NCBI GenBank assembly: GCA_038257155.1
Contig: JBBSJP010000050.1
Location: 1 to 33,067, forward strand
Direction: 5' to 3'
Origin: JANJTY01 sp038257155
Lineage (GTDB): Bacteria > Pseudomonadota > Gammaproteobacteria > Xanthomonadales > Xanthomonadaceae
DNA length: 33,067 bases
Below, in pieces: positions 31,817-33,067 of this stretch; position 1 is the stretch's first letter, and each line of letters begins with the position of its first letter. Under the pieces are notes generated by a model. The model did not search any database and was not told the DNA's origin. It saw nothing but the letters and a program-made list of their open reading frames with translations. Both the position numbers and the translations under genes were made by a program.

Positions 31817-32098
31817 CTATGCTGCCGTATGAATTGGTCGAACCTTGGCGCGAAACGCCTTTCCCGCCCGCCACATGTCATACGAGGCCTGCATGCTGTA
31901 CCAGGTACCGGGCGTTGTACCGAGCGCCTTGGAGAGGCGTAGATCCATCTCGGGACTGATCGCCGCCGAACCGTTCAGCACACGCGACAATGCGGGTCGC
32001 GTCACACCCAGCTTGCTGGCAGCCTCGGTGACGGTCACGCCGTTAAGCCAGTCACGCAACACTTCGCCAGGGTGAGGAGGATTGTGCATCGCGTTCAT
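31817..32098 (-). CDS. higA: HigA-family antitoxin
   Basis: A 93-residue antitoxin and repressor. The family start NPPHPGEVLRDWL is followed by a helix-turn-helix (TEAASKLGVTRPALSRVLNG) and the typical ISPEMDLRLSKALGTTPGTW and MQASYDMW end. It binds and neutralises HigB and represses the operon through its HTH. The ATG at 32098 has GAGG six bases upstream and lies 8 bp after the higB stop; order toxin-then-antitoxin is typical of higBA. The sequence looks intact. Confidence 0.93.
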   Translation of the reverse strand: MNAMHNPPHPGEVLRDWLNGVTVTEAASKLGVTRPALSRVLNGSAAISPEMDLRLSKALGTTPGTWYSMQASYDMWRAGKAFRAKVRPIHTAA

Positions 32099-32106
32099 GA
32101 CTTGCC

Positions 32107-32385
32107 TCAGTGATAGTCCTGATAGTCCACGAGCACGGCGTCACCCTGCTCGAACACGAAGGTCAATCGCCAGTTCGCGTTGACCGTAATCGCCCAATGT
32201 CCTTTCAAGCGCCCCTTGAGAGGGTGCAGGAGCCAGCCAGGTGCGCCCATGTCGTTTGGGCCTTTGGCAGCGTCCAACATGGCGAGCTGCACACGCAGGC
32301 GCTTGGCGTGCCCAGGCTGAATACCTGTGGTACTGCCAGAGCGGAAGAATGCTTCCACGCCCTTGTGCCGGAAAGAGCGGATCAT
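32107..32385 (-). CDS. higB: HigB-family toxin (RelE-fold mRNA interferase)
   Basis: A 92-residue toxin that cleaves mRNA on the ribosome. The sequence is typical throughout: MIRSFRHKGVEAFFRSGSTT, LAMLDAAKGPNDM, then LHPLKGRLKGHWAITVNANW, RLTFVFEQGDA and the terminal VDYQDYH. Full length, no visible damage. No Shine-Dalgarno precedes the ATG at 32385, and the promoter appears to sit directly against it. It is co-transcribed with higA. Confidence 0.93.
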   Translation of the reverse strand: MIRSFRHKGVEAFFRSGSTTGIQPGHAKRLRVQLAMLDAAKGPNDMGAPGWLLHPLKGRLKGHWAITVNANWRLTFVFEQGDAVLVDYQDYH

Positions 32386-32388
32386 GTG

Positions 32389-32420
32389 TGTAGCGTAACG
32401 CTACAGTACCCGGGCTACAA
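32389..32420 (-). promoter_or_regulatory. higBA promoter with palindromic operator
   Basis: The perfect palindrome TGTAGCG-TAA-CGCTACA (32389-32405) begins 4 bp before the higB start and is the probable HigA operator. On the minus strand a -35-like TTGTAG (32420-32415) and a -10-like TACGCT (32397-32392) are 17 bp apart, with the -10 inside the palindrome. Transcription would begin at or next to the ATG, so the mRNA would be nearly leaderless, which agrees with the missing Shine-Dalgarno. Confidence 0.55.
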
Positions 32421-32425
32421 GCAAC

Positions 32426-32536
32426 GACCAGGACACCCACAATCCTCCAATGTCCTACAGCAGATCAGGACTATTCCTACATCCAGGCGCCGAGCGTGTC
32501 TACGTGGCATCGGTTCAAATGATGGGTGTCCTGGTC
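32426..32536. mobile_element. 111-bp TIR element, copy 3 (best preserved)
   Basis: Perfect 13-bp terminal inverted repeats GACCAGGACACCC (32426-32438) and GGGTGTCCTGGTC (32524-32536). The interior is almost the same as copy 2. No target-site duplication is obvious. The size, TIRs and lack of coding capacity suggest a MITE or a large REP-like element. A small nested hairpin follows (GCTGGTTAC 32540, CGGTCAACCG 32551, GTAACAGC 32567). 32575-32925 contains no gene I can support. Confidence 0.9.
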
Positions 32537-32926
32537 TCCGCTGGTTACATCGGTCAACCGAACCTGGTAACAGCCCGCTCCAGGACAAGCGCTACGAGCG
32601 CGCGTGGGTGTTGGGCTACCAGGTCCGGATCTCATCCAGGCGCGGCGCCTTCCAGTGCGCCACTACGACGCCGTATACGTGTCCGAGTACCGATCGCATT
32701 CAAAGCCGGAATCCGGGAGTTGACCGGGGGCGTCCATACGTGTCCTCGTCTTCACTCGTCTTCAGGAACCTGTTGACGTCGAAACGACGGCGCAGGGTCG
32801 GCGATACCCGGCGATCAAGTCGGTATCAGGGGCAAGGCCTACCGGACGCCGGGGACCAGGTCTTCAAAGCCGCTCCCGAAGACACGCTCAGTTAAGACCT
32901 CGAAGTTTGCGGTGACGCTCCTGGCC

Positions 32927-33042
32927 TGTTGCCGCGCGTTGAAAACTGACCAGAAATTGAGGGTTCTGCGCGCTGAAAATTGACCAGGGTGTTCAACCTA
33001 ACCTGCGGGGGTTCCGACCCAGCAGGAGACGAGGTGCACACC
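32927..33042 (+). mobile_element. Left end of an IS21-family insertion sequence (continues beyond the window)
   Basis: Two direct copies of an end repeat, GTTGAAAACTGACCAG (32938-32953) and GCTGAAAATTGACCAG (32972-32987), each preceded by a GCGCG sequence, precede the transposase start. Multiple internal end repeats of this TGAAAATTGACC type are characteristic of IS21-family termini. The outer tip is probably the TGTTGCC near 32927, but the exact boundary cannot be fixed without the right end. Confidence 0.65.
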
Positions 33043-33067
33043 ATGACGATTTACGCGAAAGTGCGGA
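33043..33067 (+). CDS. istA: IS21-family transposase IstA, first codons only
   Basis: The ATG at 33043, with GAGG eight bases upstream, opens MTIYAKVR and is cut by the end of the window. A start of this kind (…AKVRR…) just after IS21-type end repeats is typical of IstA, the DDE transposase that acts with the IstB ATPase. The identification rests mostly on the terminal repeats, since only eight codons are visible. Confidence 0.5.

Noticed and set aside
30570..31874. A 434-residue antisense frame over the pseudopilin gene
   Set aside because: The plus strand encodes a textbook prepilin leader and H-X9-DG motif. The antisense product resembles nothing.
32496..32524. A tRNA T-arm-like GGTTCAAAT sequence within the 111-bp element
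   Set aside because: It recurs in all three copies, but no acceptor stem, anticodon arm or tRNA-length structure surrounds it.
32110..32895. A 261-residue plus-strand frame across higB, the 111-bp element and the IS flank
   Set aside because: It is antisense to an intact HigB and then runs through non-coding repeat sequence.

Overview
The window looks like an accessory stretch of a GC-rich gammaproteobacterial chromosome, most probably Lysobacterales (Xanthomonadales). The evidence is indirect. There are many secreted proteins and lipoproteins. Two secreted proteins and one gene remnant end in a short terminal motif of the type (L/I)xFxxxFE, which I associate with that order. Several families of dispersed palindromic repeats carry a CCGTCCCCTTTT-like end. 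No rRNA, tRNA or CRISPR array was found.

Layout. 1-138: four consecutive stem-loops. 139-8038 (minus strand): a secreted single-heme protein, a DUF3857/transglutaminase/DUF2569 membrane protein, and a Tat-exported IorB-type molybdenum hydroxylase with its [2Fe-2S] subunit. Two of the gaps are filled by the same composite repeat: a 33-bp element followed by a tandem 14-bp array. 8195-10705 (plus): a secreted beta-helix protein. 10799-14639 (minus): 'operon A', a lipoprotein, a trypsin-like peptidase and a peptidoglycan-binding protein with an H...SxGC motif. 14640-16511: dispersed repeats, a frameshifted DJ-1/PfpI gene and the 3' remnant of a secreted protein. 16512-19820 (plus): a large secreted protein with thrombospondin type-3 repeats and a PQQ-like propeller. 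19842-22513: a VWA/Ig-repeat protein between two ~190-bp direct repeats, preceded by a remnant of a BaiN/HI0933-type flavoprotein.

22610-25354 (minus) is visibly more AT-rich. It holds four tightly coupled genes ('operon B'): a lipoprotein, an exported protein, a small protein with CHAT/caspase-like features, and a two-TM protein. I recognise no known system in this set, and it is the best candidate here for something undescribed. 25360-26470 is repeat-filled. 26471-28089 is a TatT-family lipoprotein coupled to an alpha/beta-hydrolase lipoprotein. 28290-28916 is a decayed vapBC pair. 29179-30198 is a DUF4344 metallopeptidase. 30678-31700 is a DUF1559 pseudopilin of planctomycete type. 31817-32385 is an intact higBA pair with a palindromic operator. 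The window ends at the left end of an IS21-family element, with the first codons of its transposase at 33043.

A 111-bp element with 13-bp terminal inverted repeats occurs three times in the last 7 kb, always in the same orientation. Together with truncated genes, two frameshifted genes and two toxin-antitoxin loci, it marks the right half as a plastic region. All calls come from reading the sequence; no database search was run.
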